Shown piece after piece: positions 5,441-7,284 of a stretch of 7,284 nucleotides of DNA. A program made the position numbers and the translations under genes. Origin of the DNA: Paludibacter sp. Its GTDB lineage: Bacteria > Bacteroidota > Bacteroidia > Bacteroidales > Paludibacteraceae. Each line of letters starts with the position of its first letter. Within the stretch, counting starts at the first letter, position 1. The notes under the pieces are model-generated. The model made no database searches. It saw nothing but the letters and a program-made list of their open reading frames with translations, and was not told the DNA's origin. Location: contig JANJXE010000045.1 in the NCBI GenBank assembly GCA_024709185.1, positions 1-7,284 on the forward strand, in the 5' to 3' direction.

Positions 5441-7284
5441 TCATTTTTTTATCGCTTTGTCAATTTTGATGTATTCTCCTTTCCACGCTTTTTTGTTTGT
5501 CCAGTCTTCGGTTGGAGCTGTCCAGAATGCATCGGTGGCCGGCAATCCAAGGGGTAGAAAAACGGCACTACACAGGTACAAGCTACCTGTTGAAATGTAG
5601 GATTCGGCGAGATTGGGCTGATGACCTGCAAAGCCCAGTGTCAACCAACCATTTTTATCAAATGTTCCTTTCTGAACCAGTTGTTCCTGAATAACTGCTG
5701 TGAGCGCTGAACGGGTCTGAGCCGGGCTCAGGTGTTCAGGAAGCATTTTAAGAAGTGCTGCCTGCGAAAGTGCATGAAAAGATCCGAAGCGGTACACCAG
5801 CGAACGGCCGATGGCCGGATACGTTCCCTCAGGTGAAATGAGGCGTTCGAGCTGATCGGCGTGCCGGGTAAGCCGAACCGATTGCAATTCGAACCATTGC
5901 TGATACCCGGGAGAAACCGTTTTCACAGCATTAAGCACATCATACAACATCGGATGAATCACCAGGCTATTGTAATAATCGAAATGAAAAGCTGCGCCAT
6001 CACCGTACCACGAATCGCCTTTGTACCATTCGTCAAATCGTTTTAGTGCATAGTCGATGGCTGCGAAATTACAAGTGCCGGTAAACCGGTATAAAAATGC
6101 CTCTATGGTTGCTGAGAAAAGTAACCAATTGCTCTCTACAGGCTTAAACATTCGGGTGGCCAGCATCGATTGAATCATCAGTTCCTGTGTTTTTTTGTCC
6201 AGCCCTCCCCATAACTTCCCGGGGGCCCTCAGAAATCCCTCGGCGAGAAAAGCAGCATCGACCAGGTTTTGCCTGTCGATGGTGAATCCAATAAAATCGG
6301 GTGAAGTTGAATCAACTGCATTTTTGAGTGCTTTTAGCGTAATCTGCAGGTATTTTTTACGCAATTTACCTTCATCGCTGTTATCAGCATCCAGCTCCAG
6401 CCAGGGAGCGATACCGCAAACAGTGCGGCCCAGCGCTTCGAGGTGGGTAACCTTTTCCCTTCCTCTGGTGCTGCCTTCCGGAGTGGTTTCAACCGGCATT
6501 TGTGCTTTCAGGGTATGTTGACTTAAGTTAGTTAACACAGGATCAGCGATTTTAATCATCGATTCAATCCAAAACCGGCGATCAGCTAGTATGTTTTTTC
6601 TTTCGTACACCAGTTTTTTGTATCTCAACAAGGCTTCAACAAAGTAATAATCAGCATAGGTAAGCGGCACATCCACTTCGCTGTTTTTAGCCATAAAACC
6701 CACGCTGTGTTTAAGTATAAAATTTCCGTTTTCACGGTTGGATGCAAGATAAGCAGGAGAAGAAAGTGTCTGAAGCATTTTTTCAGCAGCAGCGAGGTAG
6801 TTTGTTGTATGTTTATCGCCGGTAAATGTACTCAGCTCAATCAATGCCGACACAATTACTGCACCTGCTGATGCATCCCTCAGAGCATCAGGAATATTGG
6901 GGGCGTTAAAATCCCAGTACGGAATTCCATCCTTCGGTAAGTTAGGATGGTTTAACAGGAAGTCGGCAATTTTGATAGCATGGTGTAAATACTCCGGTTT
7001 CCGGGTTTCCCGGTACATCATCACATATCCATACAATCCCCAGGCTTGTCCGCGTGCCCACGACGATTCATCAGCATATCCCTGAAAAGTAACTCTTTCG
7101 ATAAAACCGCCCCGAATGGTATCGTAATTTACCACATGATACGAACTTCCATCGGGCCTGAAATGATATTTCATCGTTGTGTCGGCATGCGAAACGGCAA
7201 TTTTATAAAAACTACTGTCGCCCGAAATTTTTGTTGCCTGTGTCAGCAATTCCAGGTTCATCATGTTGTCGATGATAACGGGAT
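5441..7284 (-). CDS. GH88 unsaturated glucuronyl hydrolase fused to DUF2264 domain, 5'-truncated by window edge
   Basis: Probable two-domain uronic-acid-releasing enzyme. The frame stays open to the right edge: codons PVIIDN precede the ATG at 7264, which is internal, not the start. Numbering from that ATG gives 607 residues. Upstream PVIIDN plus residues 1 to about 220 are the C-terminal two thirds of a GH88 (alpha/alpha)-barrel: IIDNMMNLELL with the presumed catalytic Asp at bases 7268-7270, RPDGSSYHVVNYD, SSWARGQAWGLYGY, DASAGAVIVSALIEL and VPLTYADYYFVEALLRYK. Family members remove the 4,5-unsaturated uronic acid from lyase products by hydrating the double bond. Residues about 226-600 match DUF2264: RRFWIESMIKIADPVL, HLEALGRTVCGIAPWLE, VESNWLLFSATIEAFL and the acid- and aromatic-rich GDSWYGDGAAFHFDYYNS (416-433). 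From memory, DUF2264 proteins overlap CAZy GH154 beta-glucuronidases; this link is unchecked. The C-terminus (EYIKIDKAIKK) has no T9SS tail, so the protein is probably periplasmic. It converges on the esterase gene 22 bases away, so it belongs to another transcript. Confidence 0.85.
   Translation of the reverse strand, partial: PVIIDNMMNLELLTQATKISGDSSFYKIAVSHADTTMKYHFRPDGSSYHVVNYDTIRGGFIERVTFQGYADESSWARGQAWGLYGYVMMYRETRKPEYLHHAIKIADFLLNHPNLPKDGIPYWDFNAPNIPDALRDASAGAVIVSALIELSTFTGDKHTTNYLAAAEKMLQTLSSPAYLASNRENGNFILKHSVGFMAKNSEVDVPLTYADYYFVEALLRYKKLVYERKNILADRRFWIESMIKIADPVLTNLSQHTLKAQMPVETTPEGSTRGREKVTHLEALGRTVCGIAPWLELDADNSDEGKLRKKYLQITLKALKNAVDSTSPDFIGFTIDRQNLVDAAFLAEGFLRAPGKLWGGLDKKTQELMIQSMLATRMFKPVESNWLLFSATIEAFLYRFTGTCNFAAIDYALKRFDEWYKGDSWYGDGAAFHFDYYNSLVIHPMLYDVLNAVKTVSPGYQQWFELQSVRLTRHADQLERLISPEGTYPAIGRSLVYRFGSFHALSQAALLKMLPEHLSPAQTRSALTAVIQEQLVQKGTFDKNGWLTLGFAGHQPNLAESYISTGSLYLCSAVFLPLGLPATDAFWTAPTEDWTNKKAWKGEYIKIDKAIKK

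Noticed and set aside
5400..5451. Intrinsic terminator between the convergent genes (CAAAC/GTTTG hairpin plus the T run at 5444-5450)
   Set aside because: The stem is only about 5 bp and lies inside the esterase coding end. The T run is some 28 bases away and belongs to the coding end of the opposite gene (AIKK stop).
7262..7264. ATG as the start codon of the GH88 gene
   Set aside because: The codons just upstream complete the well-known GH88 segment IIDNMMNLELL with its catalytic Asp, and the first part of the barrel is missing, so this Met is internal.

Overview
The window looks like part of a polysaccharide-utilisation gene cluster from a gliding-type Bacteroidota (Bacteroidales/Marinilabiliales- or Flavobacteriia-like). 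Three things support this. Two of the proteins end in type IX secretion (T9SS) sorting domains, a system confined to this phylum. The starts that can be assigned lack a Shine-Dalgarno sequence, which is usual in the phylum. All four genes encode or probably encode carbohydrate-active enzymes. The genus cannot be fixed from sequence alone. No SusC/SusD pair, sulfatase, polysaccharide lyase, regulator, RNA gene, mobile element or CRISPR array lies in these bases.

Layout: bases 1-2009 (+) hold the 3' part of a large secreted protein: an alpha/beta-hydrolase (esterase-like) domain with a visible Ser-Asp-His triad, a Big_5-type Ig domain, a CBM96/DNRLRE-type carbohydrate-binding module and a T9SS-type C-terminal domain. 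Its true start is left of the window. Bases 2051-4189 (+) encode a complete secreted protein: signal peptide, clan GH-A glycoside hydrolase resembling GH50 beta-agarases, a second CBM96-like module and a canonical T9SS tail. Bases 4204-5418 (+) encode a complete exported CE15 glucuronoyl-esterase-like enzyme. Bases 5441-7284 (-) hold the 3' part of a convergent gene whose product fuses a GH88 unsaturated-glucuronyl hydrolase to a DUF2264 domain; it runs off the right edge.

Inferred teamwork: the two T9SS-sorted, CBM96-bearing enzymes would act outside the cell or on its surface on the intact polymer. The CE15 enzyme and the GH88-DUF2264 fusion lack a T9SS tail and would act mainly in the periplasm on imported oligosaccharides. 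CE15 would remove esters from uronic acids. GH88 would remove the unsaturated uronic acid left by a lyase encoded elsewhere. DUF2264 may trim a further, possibly saturated, uronic acid. Together they point to a glucuronic-acid-containing, perhaps marine algal or plant gum-like, galactan or uronan. The exact substrate is not readable from the sequence. The points most worth a second look are the GH88-DUF2264 fusion and the two unassigned catalytic domains, each joined to a CBM96-like module.
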